The notes under the pieces are model-generated. The model made no database searches, was not told the origin of the DNA, and saw nothing but the letters and a program-made list of their open reading frames with translations. From Martinezella lusitana (GTDB lineage: Bacteria > Pseudomonadota > Alphaproteobacteria > Rhizobiales > Rhizobiaceae): DNA of 64,000 bases. The number at the start of each line of letters is the position of its first letter. Position 1 is the stretch's first letter. A program made the position numbers and the translations under genes. Positions 33,458-41,975 of this stretch are shown here, one piece after another. The stretch spans positions 158,349 through 222,348 of the forward strand of contig NZ_WUEY01000011.1 of assembly GCF_010668395.1 (NCBI RefSeq), written 5' to 3'.

Positions 33458-34423
33458 ATGATCAGGATTCTAACGACAAGGCTACTGCAGGCCATCCTCG
33501 TGATGGTTGCCGTAACGGCCATCGCCTTCATCATGTTCCGATTTGTCGGCGACCCGATTGCCGCCATGGTGCGGGAGGGCGCCACCCAGAGCGAAAAAGA
33601 CGCTCTTCGCGCTGCGCTTGGCCTCGACAAGCCGCTCGTTGTCCAGTTTCTCGAATTTGTCGGCCGGGTGCTGCATGGCAATCTCGGCACGAGCTTCCGC
33701 TACCAGCAACCCGTCGCCAACCTGCTGATGAGCCGGCTTCCCGCCACGCTGGAACTGGTGATCGTCGCCACGATCATATCGCTTGCGGTCGGCATTCCGC
33801 TCGGCGTCGTCTGCGCGCTGAAGCCCAATGGAGTGCTTTCGCGACTTACGCAGTCGCTGACGCTCGTCGGCATTTCGATGCCTACCTTCGTCACCGGGCT
33901 GCTGTTGATCCTCGTCTTCGCCGTCAATCTGCGATGGCTGCCGTCTTCCGGTCGTGGTGACGTTGTCGATCTCGGCTTCTGGCAGACGGGCTTCCTGACG
34001 ATCTCCGGATTGAAGTCGCTCATCCTGCCTTCGATCACGCTTGCGCTCTTCCAGTTGACGCTGATCATGCGGTTGGTGCGCTCGGAAATGATCGACGTCC
34101 TGTCGTCGGACTATATCCGCTTCGCTTTCGCGCGCGGCCTGCCCCGCCCTTATGTCTATGGGCGTCTGGCTCTGCGCAATGCGCTGATGCCCGTCGTCAC
34201 CGTGACGGGTCTGCAGATCGGCCAGCTTATTGCCTTCGCCATCGTCACTGAAACGGTCTTTCAGTGGCCGGGCATGGGCCTGCTCTTCACCAATGCGGTC
34301 GGCTACCCGGATATACCGGTTCTTTCGGCCTATCTCCTGTTCGTCGGCTTCCTGTTCGTTCTTATCAACACGATCGTCGACATTCTCTACACCTTCATCG
34401 ATCCCCGGCTGAGGACAAGATAA
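33458..34423 (+). CDS. ABC permease, DppB-like
   Basis: The protein has 321 residues from the ATG at 33458. Typical DppB features are the N-terminal MIRILTTRLLQAILVMVAVT helix, a GDPIAAMVREGATQSEKDALRAALGLDKPL periplasmic loop, several helices and the EAA-type coupling loop SSDYIRFAFARGLPRPYVYGRLALRNALMPV. The last codon overlaps the next start (TAATG). It forms the inner-membrane pore with the DppC-like partner. Confidence 0.92.
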   Translation: MIRILTTRLLQAILVMVAVTAIAFIMFRFVGDPIAAMVREGATQSEKDALRAALGLDKPLVVQFLEFVGRVLHGNLGTSFRYQQPVANLLMSRLPATLELVIVATIISLAVGIPLGVVCALKPNGVLSRLTQSLTLVGISMPTFVTGLLLILVFAVNLRWLPSSGRGDVVDLGFWQTGFLTISGLKSLILPSITLALFQLTLIMRLVRSEMIDVLSSDYIRFAFARGLPRPYVYGRLALRNALMPVVTVTGLQIGQLIAFAIVTETVFQWPGMGLLFTNAVGYPDIPVLSAYLLFVGFLFVLINTIVDILYTFIDPRLRTR

Positions 34424-35322
34424 TGGCCAGGCAAGCTCGACTGATTCAACGACTTCCGCCGGTTTCCGTCATGATCGCCGGCCTGGTGCTCGCGACGATG
34501 CTGGTGCTGGTGATCTTTGCGCCGATGATCGCGCCCATGGATCCCCGCGACGTCTCGTCCTATTCGCTCATCGACGCGGAAATCCCGCCCGTCTTCATGG
34601 ATGGCGGCGACGCGCGCTTCCTGCTGGGCACGGACAACCAGGGGCGAGACCTCGTCTCGGTGATCCTGTTCGGCCTGCGCATATCCGTGCTGATCGGTAT
34701 CGGAGCCGTGCTTTTTGCCGCGACAATGGGTGTTCTTCTCGGTCTGATCGCCGGCTTTTTCGGCGGCCGCGTCGACAATGTGGTGATGCGTGTCGCCGAT
34801 GTGCTCGTCAGCTTCCCGACGATCCTGGTGGCGCTCCTCATCAGCGGTGTCGCCAAGGCGCAGCTCAGCTCCGACACGGTCCTCACATGGGCGCCGGCCA
34901 TCCTGGTCTTTGCGATCGCCGCCAACGAGTGGGTGCAATATGCGCGCACCGTGCGGGCCTCCACCATGGTCGAAGTCTCCCGAGACTATGTGCGAGCGGC
35001 AAAGGTGATCGGGCTGCCGTCACGCCGCATCATGATCCGGCACATCCTGCCGAACGTGATAAGCGCGGTGATGGTCATTGCCACCATCAACCTTGCCGGC
35101 GCCATCCTTACCGAGGCGACGCTGTCGTTCCTCGGCGCCGGCATGCCTCCGACCTATCCCTCGCTCGGCACGCTGATCCGGATCGGCAACGAGTTCCTGT
35201 TCTCCGGCCTCTGGTGGATCGCCGTGATGCCGGCTGCCGTTCTGGTGATACTCGTTCTCGCCGTCAACGTGATCGGCGACTATCTCCGCGATCGCTTCAA
35301 CCCCAAACTGATGGCACGCTGA
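34423..35322 (+). CDS. ABC permease, DppC-like
   Basis: The protein has 299 residues. It has an N-terminal helix (VSVMIAGLVLATMLVLVIFAPMI), the LLGTDNQGRDLVS motif characteristic of DppC, five further helices and the coupling loop SRDYVRAAKVIGLPSRRIMIRHILPNV, then ATLSFLGAGMPPTYPSLGTLI. Start and stop overlap both neighbours (TAATG, TGATG), so the transporter is translated as a unit. Confidence 0.92.
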   Translation: MARQARLIQRLPPVSVMIAGLVLATMLVLVIFAPMIAPMDPRDVSSYSLIDAEIPPVFMDGGDARFLLGTDNQGRDLVSVILFGLRISVLIGIGAVLFAATMGVLLGLIAGFFGGRVDNVVMRVADVLVSFPTILVALLISGVAKAQLSSDTVLTWAPAILVFAIAANEWVQYARTVRASTMVEVSRDYVRAAKVIGLPSRRIMIRHILPNVISAVMVIATINLAGAILTEATLSFLGAGMPPTYPSLGTLIRIGNEFLFSGLWWIAVMPAAVLVILVLAVNVIGDYLRDRFNPKLMAR

Positions 35323-37046
35323 TGATACACGCACCGACACCTGTCCTCGACATCAGGAACCTGCGGGTGGAATACCCGCTCGCCAACGGCGAAACGCTGG
35401 CGGCCGTCGACGACGTCAACCTGACCATCGCCCCCGGCGAGATCCATGCGCTCGTCGGCGAATCCGGCGCCGGCAAGACCACGGTCGGCAACGCGCTCAT
35501 GGGCCTCTTGCAGGCGCCGGGGCGGATTGCCGCGGGGTCGATCATGATCGCCGGCAAGCCCATCGACGTGCGCACCGGCCGCACGGAAGGCATCATTCCC
35601 GGCCGCGACGTCGGTGCGATCTTTCAAGACCCCATGACCAGCCTCAACCCGCTGTTCACCGTGGAAAGCCAGTTGTGCGAAGGCATGCTGGCGCATCTGA
35701 AGATCGACCGCCGCGAGGCCCGCGCCCGCGCACTCGAACTGATGAAGGCCGTCGGCATTCCGGAACCGGAGCGGCGGCTTGGCAACTATCCGCATCAGCT
35801 GTCGGGCGGCCAGCGACAGCGTGTCGTCATCGCGACGGCGCTCGCCTGCGACCCCAAGCTGATCGTCGCCGATGAACCGACGACGGCGCTCGATGTGTCG
35901 GTGCAGGCGCAGATCCTCAAGCTCATCCGCGATCTCGCCAATGCGCGGCGGGTCGGCGTCCTGCTCGTAACGCACAACATGGGCGTCGTCGCCGAAATCG
36001 CGGACCGCGTGACGATCATGCAGAACGGCCGCGTGGTCGAGAGCGGGCCGACGCGCGAGGTGCTGACCGCGCCGAAGGCGCCCTATGCCCGAACGCTGAT
36101 TGCCGCCGTTCCGCCGATCGACGTCAGGCTCGATCGCCTGCCGGTTCCGAGCGAAGAGACCAAGGTCACGCTCGAGGCCCGCGAGGCCGTGCGCAGGAAG
36201 AGCGTCGAGATTCGTGCGGCAGCCACGGACGATGTCGTGCTGAACGTGCGCAACATCTGCGTCGAATATGGCAAGCGATCGCTCCTCCCGGGCCGAAAGG
36301 CGTCGGTCTTCAAGGCCGTGAAGGACGTGTCGTTCGATGTGCGCCGCGGCGAGATCTTCGGCCTTGTCGGCGAATCCGGCTGCGGTAAGACGACCGTCGC
36401 CAACACCATCGCCGGGCTCGTGACACAGACTTCGGGCAGCATCGATTTCCAGGGAACGTCGCTTGCCGGCAACCGCGAGCAATCGGTTCGCCGATCGATG
36501 CAGATGGTGTTTCAGGATCCCTATTCGGCGCTCAACCCGCGACTGCGGATCAATTCGGCAATCGCCGAGCCGATCCTTTTCTACAAACTCGCCGCGAATG
36601 CAGAGCAGGCGCAGTTCGACGCAAGGACGCTGCTGGAGGCCGTCGGCCTGCCGGGCGACGCCGGCCAGCGCTTCGCACATGCCTTCTCCGGCGGTCAGCG
36701 TCAGCGTATCGCCATCGCCAGGGCGCTCGGGCCACGGCCGACGATGCTGATCTGCGACGAGCCGACATCGGCCCTCGATGTCTCCGTGCAGGCCCAGATC
36801 CTCAATCTTCTCAAGGATCTGCGCGATCTCGCCGGCCTGTCGGTGCTGTTCATCAGCCATGACCTGGCGGTGATCCGCCAGATGTGCGACCGCGTCGCAG
36901 TGATGAAAGCGGGCGAGATCGTCGAGCTGGCGGACACGGAAACGCTGTTTTCGGCACCGCAACATGCGTACACGCGCGAGCTTCTGAGCCTCGCGCCCTC
37001 GCTCGACCGCATTTTCTCCAAGGAGCAAGCAGCTCCGACTGCTTGA
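35322..37046 (+). CDS. Fused double ABC ATPase (DppD-DppF type)
   Basis: The protein has 574 residues with two complete nucleotide-binding domains in one chain. Domain 1 has Walker A GESGAGKTT (about 46-54) and signature LSGGQRQRV; domain 2 has Walker A GESGCGKTT and signature FSGGQRQRI. Both have the ADEPTTALDVSVQAQIL / CDEPTSALDVSVQAQIL Walker B region. The linker around residues 255-310 carries the oligopeptide-type C-terminal sequence (APYARTLIAAVPP). Such fusions are common in rhizobial peptide-type transporters. A large hairpin lies 18 bp after the stop. Confidence 0.93.
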   Translation: MIHAPTPVLDIRNLRVEYPLANGETLAAVDDVNLTIAPGEIHALVGESGAGKTTVGNALMGLLQAPGRIAAGSIMIAGKPIDVRTGRTEGIIPGRDVGAIFQDPMTSLNPLFTVESQLCEGMLAHLKIDRREARARALELMKAVGIPEPERRLGNYPHQLSGGQRQRVVIATALACDPKLIVADEPTTALDVSVQAQILKLIRDLANARRVGVLLVTHNMGVVAEIADRVTIMQNGRVVESGPTREVLTAPKAPYARTLIAAVPPIDVRLDRLPVPSEETKVTLEAREAVRRKSVEIRAAATDDVVLNVRNICVEYGKRSLLPGRKASVFKAVKDVSFDVRRGEIFGLVGESGCGKTTVANTIAGLVTQTSGSIDFQGTSLAGNREQSVRRSMQMVFQDPYSALNPRLRINSAIAEPILFYKLAANAEQAQFDARTLLEAVGLPGDAGQRFAHAFSGGQRQRIAIARALGPRPTMLICDEPTSALDVSVQAQILNLLKDLRDLAGLSVLFISHDLAVIRQMCDRVAVMKAGEIVELADTETLFSAPQHAYTRELLSLAPSLDRIFSKEQAAPTA

Positions 37047-37064
37047 GGCCTGGACGGAAATACA

Positions 37065-37103
37065 CTGATCCTCGACGGCGCGGTCGGCGCCGTCGAGGAT
37101 CAG
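37065..37103 (+). terminator. 17-bp perfect hairpin after the peptide-type ABC operon
   Basis: CTGATCCTCGACGGCGC and its exact reverse complement flank a 5-nt loop (GGTCG), the longest perfect stem seen in the window. No T run follows (GCAACCG), so Rho may assist. It ends the transporter operon. Confidence 0.65.
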
Positions 37104-37562
37104 GCAACCGCTCATTCCCGATGGCGCCGCAGGCGCCCTGACGGTCTTCGTCGATAGACAGGCCCATACCCGCCGCGTCCCTGAAATGGCCGATCAGGAC
37201 AACGATGGTCGGAATAGTCTCCGGTGCGCCGCCTGCTGGCCGGAGCCGCCGCCGCACACCGGAATTCTGGCGCAGCGGCAATCATTTCGCGATCCGCAAG
37301 ACGGTCCGATTTATTCCGACGTAGATAGGAAAAGCGTGCGCGATATCAGAAGCCGCGCGACCGTTGTCATCGCGACCGTGCGCCCGAGTCTACCGATTTT
37401 TTCAATCCAATTCCAGCAGCGTCGACGTTCCCGCATCCACTTTAATTATGACGTGGAGCGAGCTATTTTGTCTAGACAAGAAAACGTCGCGTGCGCAATA
37501 TAGTGCTGATAAAAACGGCAGTAACGTCAACTGCCTTAACAACGAGCAGGGAACTTCACATC
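37104..37562 (+). promoter_or_regulatory. Intergenic promoter region before the NitT/TauT operon
   Basis: This gap of 459 bp after the hairpin shows no convincing gene on either strand. The first 300 bp hold nothing I can support. At 37468-37479 lies TTGTCTAGACAA, a perfect 12-bp palindrome extended by flanking A/T (TTTTG ... GAAAA), in a TA-rich stretch about 85 bp before the start codon. It is the best candidate operator for the next operon; the TTGT ... ACAA form suits GntR-type regulators. Confidence 0.55.
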
Positions 37563-38507
37563 ATGAAAAAGGCATTGTTTCTCGCAGCCTCCGTCGCGTT
37601 GGCTGGCTTTAGTCATGCGCAAGCGGCCGACACGAAGGTGTCGATCGGCATCTCCGGCTGGACCGGCTTCGCGCCGCTGACGCTGGCCAAGGAGGCCGGT
37701 ATCTTCAAGAAGCACGGGCTTGACGTCACGCTGCCGAAGGTGCCGCAGGCCAGCCGCCATCTGGCACTTGCCTCCGGCGACATCCAATGCGCGGCGACCA
37801 CCGTGGAAACCTGGATCGTCTGGAATGCCGCGGGCGTGGCGACAACGCAGATATTCCAGCTCGACGTCTCGCATGGCGCCGACGGCATTGCCGCCAAGCC
37901 GGGAATCGAGAATGTCGCCGGCCTCAAGGGCAAGGCCGTGGCCGCATCCGCGCCGGGAACTTCGCCATACTTCCTTCTCGCCTACATCCTTGCCAAGAAC
38001 GGCATGACCATGAAGGACGTCAAGATCGTCAACATGGAGCCGGGCCCTGCCGCCCAGGCGCTGCTGGCAGGCCAGAACGATGCGGCCGTGACCTATGAGC
38101 CCTATCTGTCGGCCGTGCGCGCCGCGCCGGACAAGGGCAAGATCATAGCAACCACGCTCGATTATCCGGCCGTCATGGATACGTTCGGCTGCACGACGAC
38201 CTTCCTGAAGGAGCATCCGGATGCCGCCAAGGCACTGGCCGCGAGCTATTACGACGCGCTTGAAATGATCAAGAAGGACAAGGACAAGTCCTTCGAAATC
38301 ATGGGCAAGGACGTAAAGCAGTCGGGCAAGGAGTTCGGCGAATCGGCAGCCTATCTGGAATGGCAGGACAAGGCGGCCGCGAAAAAGTTCTTCGGCTCGA
38401 CCTTCAAGAGCTTCAACGAGGAGGCCGCCAAGATCCTTCTCGACGCCGGCGTCATCAAGACCAAGCCGGATCTCTCGAAACTGGCCGATCCATCCTTCAT
38501 CGAGTAA
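37563..38507 (+). CDS. NitT/TauT-type ABC substrate-binding protein
   Basis: The protein has 314 residues from the ATG at 37563 with AGGGAA upstream. A signal peptide ends near residue 21 (SHAQA-AD). The fold is SsuA/ThiY-like: VSIGISGWTGFAPLTLAKEAGIFKKHGLDV, LALASGDIQCAATTVETWI and LKGKAVAASAPGTSPYFLL, with MEPGPAAQALLAGQNDAAVTYEPY as the second-lobe motif. Family ligands include alkanesulfonates, taurine, nitrate, aromatic acids and pyrimidines; the ligand here cannot be read. A hairpin at 38526-38549 separates it from the permease. Confidence 0.9.
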   Translation: MKKALFLAASVALAGFSHAQAADTKVSIGISGWTGFAPLTLAKEAGIFKKHGLDVTLPKVPQASRHLALASGDIQCAATTVETWIVWNAAGVATTQIFQLDVSHGADGIAAKPGIENVAGLKGKAVAASAPGTSPYFLLAYILAKNGMTMKDVKIVNMEPGPAAQALLAGQNDAAVTYEPYLSAVRAAPDKGKIIATTLDYPAVMDTFGCTTTFLKEHPDAAKALAASYYDALEMIKKDKDKSFEIMGKDVKQSGKEFGESAAYLEWQDKAAAKKFFGSTFKSFNEEAAKILLDAGVIKTKPDLSKLADPSFIE

Positions 38508-38525
38508 GGCCCGAAACGCTCCTCG

Positions 38526-38549
38526 GGCGTGTCGAACCCTCGACACGCC
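38526..38549 (+). terminator. Intra-operon hairpin after the NitT/TauT SBP gene
   Basis: A perfect 10-bp stem GGCGTGTCGA / TCGACACGCC with a 4-nt loop lies between the substrate-binding protein and permease genes. Such hairpins commonly protect the SBP mRNA and lower downstream expression, giving an excess of binding protein. Confidence 0.5.
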
Positions 38550-38571
38550 TCCCTCCACGACAAGAGACACG

Positions 38572-39345
38572 ATGCGCCCGCTAGAACCCATCAGTCCCGG
38601 CAGCCGGCTCCTATACGGCATGCTCTTCTTCATTCTTTTCTTCATCGGCTGGGGTTGCCTGACGCTCGGCGGCTTTGTCTCCAAGACCTTTCTTGCCGAT
38701 CCCATCACCATGGCGACGGACGGCTACGATCTCCTCGTCAATCAGGGCTTTCTCTTCGATATCGGCATGACGATCTGGCGCGTGCTCGGCGGCTTTATCC
38801 TGTCGGCGCTGATCGCCGTGCCGCTCGGCATCCTCATGGGAGCCTACAAGCCCATCGAGGCGCTCCTCGAGCCATTCGTCTCCTTTGCCCGCTATCTGCC
38901 TGCTTCGGCCTTCGTACCATTGCTCATCCTTTGGGCCGGTATCGGAGAAACGCAGAAGCTGCTCGTCATCTTCATCGGCGCCGTGTTCCAGATCATTCTG
39001 ATGGTGGCGGTTTCTGTGTCCGGTACGCGACGGGATCTGGTAGAGGCAGCCTATACGCTGGGCGCCACCGACCGGGGCGTTGTCCGGCGCGTGTTGATCC
39101 CCGCGGCCGCGCCCGATATCGGCGAAACGCTGCGGCTCGTTCTCGGCTGGGCCTGGACCTATGTCATCGTCGCCGAACTGATCGGCGCGTCTTCGGGCAT
39201 CGGCTACATGATCATCAACAGCCAGGCGCTCCTCGCCACGGGCCAGATCATCTTCGGCATCATCGTCATCGGCCTGATCGGCCTCGTTTCGGACTTCGCT
39301 TTCAAGTTCGTGAACCGCAAGCTGTTCGCATGGAGGTTTGCATGA
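38572..39345 (+). CDS. NitT/TauT-type ABC permease (SsuC-like)
   Basis: The protein has 257 residues and about six helices, with the SsuC-type motifs GMTIWRVLGGFILSALIAVPLGILMG, ASAFVPLLILWAGIGETQKL and the coupling loop EAAYTLGATDRGVVRRVLIPAAAPDI. The stop overlaps the ATPase start (ATGA). Confidence 0.92.
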   Translation: MRPLEPISPGSRLLYGMLFFILFFIGWGCLTLGGFVSKTFLADPITMATDGYDLLVNQGFLFDIGMTIWRVLGGFILSALIAVPLGILMGAYKPIEALLEPFVSFARYLPASAFVPLLILWAGIGETQKLLVIFIGAVFQIILMVAVSVSGTRRDLVEAAYTLGATDRGVVRRVLIPAAAPDIGETLRLVLGWAWTYVIVAELIGASSGIGYMIINSQALLATGQIIFGIIVIGLIGLVSDFAFKFVNRKLFAWRFA

Positions 39346-40136
39346 GCGTTCCCGGCGAACTTCGCATCAAGGATGTCAGCCGCACCTTTCCCGGCGTGCG
39401 GGGCGGCACGCCGACCCTGGCCCTGCAGCCGACGACACTCGACATTCCCCGCAACGACTTCGTTACCATCCTCGGGCCCTCCGGCTGCGGCAAGTCCACG
39501 CTGCTGCGGATCATCGCCGGCCTCGACCGGCCGACGACAGGGACAGTGACCCTGGACGGCAAGGAAGTGACCGGCCCCAGCGCTGATCGTGGCATGGTGT
39601 TCCAGTCCTACACACTGTTTCCATGGCTGACGATACGCCAGAACGTTGCCTTCGGCCTGCGCGAGCGCGGCGTCGCCGAAAGAGAACGGGACGACATCGT
39701 CGCCAGCTATATCGACAAGGTCGGACTGCGCGGCTTCGAGGACCATTGGCCGAAACAATTGTCCGGGGGCATGCAGCAGCGCACGGCGATTGCCCGCGCA
39801 CTCGCCAACGATCCGAAAATTCTCCTGCTCGACGAGCCTTTCGGCGCGCTTGACAATCAGACCCGCGGGCTGATGCAGGAGCTGCTGCTCGGCATCTGGG
39901 AACGCGAGCAGAAGACGGTGGTCTTCGTCACCCACGACATCGAGGAAGCAGTCTTCATGGCATCGCGCGTTGTGACGATGACGGCGCGCCCCGGCCGCAT
40001 CAAGTCGATCACGCCGGTCGATCTGCCCCATCCGCGCCACTACACCATCAAGGCGAGCCCGGAATTCTCGGCACTTCGGCTGAAGCTGACGGAAGAGATC
40101 CGCGGCGAAGCCATCGCCGCAGCCTCGCACGGCTGA
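39342..40136 (+). CDS. NitT/TauT-type ABC ATPase (SsuB-like)
   Basis: The protein has 264 residues. Walker A is GPSGCGKST (about 44-52), the Q-loop has VFQSYTLFPWLTIRQNV, the signature is LSGGMQQRT, typical of this subfamily, and Walker B is LLLDEPFGALDNQTR, then VTHDIEEAVFMA. It is the last gene of the operon; a 123-bp gap leads to tetR. Confidence 0.93.
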   Translation: MSVPGELRIKDVSRTFPGVRGGTPTLALQPTTLDIPRNDFVTILGPSGCGKSTLLRIIAGLDRPTTGTVTLDGKEVTGPSADRGMVFQSYTLFPWLTIRQNVAFGLRERGVAERERDDIVASYIDKVGLRGFEDHWPKQLSGGMQQRTAIARALANDPKILLLDEPFGALDNQTRGLMQELLLGIWEREQKTVVFVTHDIEEAVFMASRVVTMTARPGRIKSITPVDLPHPRHYTIKASPEFSALRLKLTEEIRGEAIAAASHG

Positions 40137-40225
40137 AAAACGCGCGACGAAAGCGGATTAAGTGTGAAGCGGCGGCAATCGTGGCCGCTCCATGCTCGTT
40201 TCGTTTCGCGCGAGCCGCCGCTTCA

Positions 40226-40253
40226 TTGACAAAAATATGGTCGTACATATTAT
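40226..40253 (+). promoter_or_regulatory. tetR promoter with embedded operator
   Basis: TTGACA (40226-40231) and TATTAT (40248-40253) are spaced 16 bp. The spacer and -10 hold AATATGGTCGTACATATT (40234-40251), an imperfect palindrome almost identical to one in the dehalogenase promoter. The predicted start point falls at or next to the ATG at 40260, so the mRNA would be leaderless. Binding would block RNA polymerase, which fits autorepression. Confidence 0.75.
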
Positions 40254-40259
40254 AGGCCT

Positions 40260-40853
40260 ATGCCGAAACCTTCTCATCGCGACACTATTCTGAAAGCCGG
40301 CCGAAAGGTCATGCTCCGCAAGGGCTATGTCGGTGCCGGGGTTCGCGACATCGTTGCCGAAGCGGGCGTCCCCCAGGGATCGTTCACCAACCACTTCCAG
40401 TCCAAAGAGGAGTTCGTCAAGGAGGTGCTCGACCTCTATTTTGGAGACCTCAAAACTGCGATAGACGAGGCCTTGGGAGATACGAGGCTCACGCCCCGCG
40501 ACCGGATTGCCCGCTATCTCGACATCATTACGGAGCGTTTGGCCGGCGATGGTTTCAGCCGTGGATGTCTCATCGGAGACTTCAGCCTGGAAGCAGCGCC
40601 GCAGAGCGATCTGCTTCGGGAGCGACTGCTGGAGATTTTCGCCGAGTGGTCGGCGCCCTTTGCGGCTTGCATCGCCGAAGGTCAAAAATCCGGAGACATA
40701 GCCTCCACCTTCCCTCCTGACGACCTTGCGGAATTTCTTCTCGGCGGCTGGGAAGGCGCAATTTTGCGGATGAAGGTTTCTCGCGACGCCAAGCCACTGG
40801 AGCGCTTCAAGACGATCATGCTTTCGATCGTTTTCAACGACGGGGCCCGGTAG
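40260..40853 (+). CDS. TetR-family regulator of the dehalogenase gene
   Basis: The protein has 197 residues. The N-terminal HTH is ILKAGRKVMLRKGYVGAGVRDIVAEAGVPQGSFTNHFQSKEEFVKEVL. The C-terminal ligand domain has GFSRGCLIGDFSLEAAPQSDLLRERLLEIF, as in the AcuR/YxaF-like TetR group. No ribosome site stands before the ATG because the -10 box is only 7 bp away. It is convergent with the dehalogenase gene, but both promoters carry the same operator, so it very likely represses both itself and the dehalogenase. Confidence 0.92.
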   Translation: MPKPSHRDTILKAGRKVMLRKGYVGAGVRDIVAEAGVPQGSFTNHFQSKEEFVKEVLDLYFGDLKTAIDEALGDTRLTPRDRIARYLDIITERLAGDGFSRGCLIGDFSLEAAPQSDLLRERLLEIFAEWSAPFAACIAEGQKSGDIASTFPPDDLAEFLLGGWEGAILRMKVSRDAKPLERFKTIMLSIVFNDGAR

Positions 40854-40987
40854 GATCAAGTACGGACGTCGGGATCGACCGGCCAGTTCCGCTCGGAACG
40901 CTGAGATTATTGGATCAGGTGCCGCGCCGAAGTCGCCGTCCCGACGACGGCGGCAACAAACTTCCGAAGGAAATGCGTATCCCCTGC

Positions 40988-41881
40988 TCAGAGAACAGTG
41001 TTTGCCGCTTCGACTTCGGAAATAAACTGCGCGGTGGTTTCCCCGATGATCTCCGCGTGATCCTCCTGCAGGTAGTGAAGACCGGATCCCAGCTTGACCA
41101 GCCTGCAGTCATGAAGTCTTCGGGCAAAATCCTCGGCGACGCGGGGCGAGACAAGCGCGCCCGGATCTCCGGAGAAAAGGAGTTTCGGATATCGCGACGC
41201 GGCCAATGCCTCATGCGCCTTCTCGATCGTGGAATAGACATCCGCCGGCTCGCCCGCAATCGGCAGTTCATTGGGAAAACGCCACGTAGGTTTTCTCGAT
41301 GCCGGCGTCGGAAACGGCGCGCGATAGATTGCCATCTCCTCCTCGCTGAATTTTCGCACCGTTGCCCCCGGCAGCACGCCCTCGACAAATGCGTTTTCCT
41401 CCAGGATCAGCCTCTCCCCCTCGCCGGCCGTGCGGAATTTCCGAAAAATCTCGCGTTCCGTCTTATCTCCCAGAAATTCGTCCCAGGTCGGAAACGGTCG
41501 CGTGAACTCCATGAAGACGAGACCGCGAACAAAGTCGGGGCGGCGCGCCGCGAGATGAAAGGCAAGCGCCGTTCCCCAATCCTGGGCAACGAGATAGGCA
41601 TTTTCGATTTCCATCCGATCGATGAAGGCATCGAGATAGCGAACATGATCGTCGAAACGATACTCTATGTCCGGCTTGCCGGATTGACCGAACCCGATCA
41701 GATCCGGAGCGATGCAACGCGCCTCGCCCGCGACAAGCGGAATGATATTGCGCCATATATACGACGACGTGGGATTGCCATGGAGAAAGATGGCAACCGG
41801 GCTGTCACGCCCCCCTTCTTCACGAAATGCCATTTGAGACTCAAGCACGCGAACGACTGGTAATCTGATATCGGTTCTCAT
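40988..41881 (-). CDS. Haloalkane dehalogenase (HLD-II type)
   Basis: The protein has 297 residues from the ATG at 41881 (AGGATG about 8 bp upstream); two earlier in-frame ATGs at 41902 and 41890 are poorly placed. It hydrolyses carbon-halogen bonds to alcohol and halide. The whole catalytic set is visible: halide-binding N36 in HGNPTSS, nucleophile D101 and W102 in AQDWGTALAFH, acid E125 in MEFTRPFPTWDEF and base H269 in GLHYLQED. This combination defines subfamily II (DhaA, DbjA, the rhizobial DmlA), not merely epoxide hydrolase. The promoter at 41948-41975 contains the TetR operator. Confidence 0.92.
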   Translation of the reverse strand: MRTDIRLPVVRVLESQMAFREEGGRDSPVAIFLHGNPTSSYIWRNIIPLVAGEARCIAPDLIGFGQSGKPDIEYRFDDHVRYLDAFIDRMEIENAYLVAQDWGTALAFHLAARRPDFVRGLVFMEFTRPFPTWDEFLGDKTEREIFRKFRTAGEGERLILEENAFVEGVLPGATVRKFSEEEMAIYRAPFPTPASRKPTWRFPNELPIAGEPADVYSTIEKAHEALAASRYPKLLFSGDPGALVSPRVAEDFARRLHDCRLVKLGSGLHYLQEDHAEIIGETTAQFISEVEAANTVL

Positions 41882-41947
41882 TGGGCTCATCCTGCAAGAC
41901 ATCGGGAAAACTTCGGTTTCGACCGCTCTCGTAAAGCGTCGATTATC

Positions 41948-41975
41948 ACAATACGTACGACCGTATTATTGTCAA
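41948..41975 (-). promoter_or_regulatory. Haloalkane dehalogenase promoter with TetR operator
   Basis: On the minus strand TTGACA (41975-41970) and TATTGT (41953-41948) are 16 bp apart, with AATACGGTCGTACGTATT (41967-41950) inside. It aligns without gaps to the tetR promoter: only two symmetrical positions of the 18-bp operator differ (T/C and A/G). The predicted leader is about 60 nt. Confidence 0.78.

Noticed and set aside
35280..37115. A 611-residue frame antisense to the fused ABC ATPase
   Set aside because: High-GC shadow frame; the plus strand has two full ABC domains with all motifs.
37104..37562. Possible TPP or other riboswitch before the NitT/TauT SBP gene
   Set aside because: None of the conserved riboswitch core motifs that I know could be found; only the TTGTCTAGACAA palindrome stands out.
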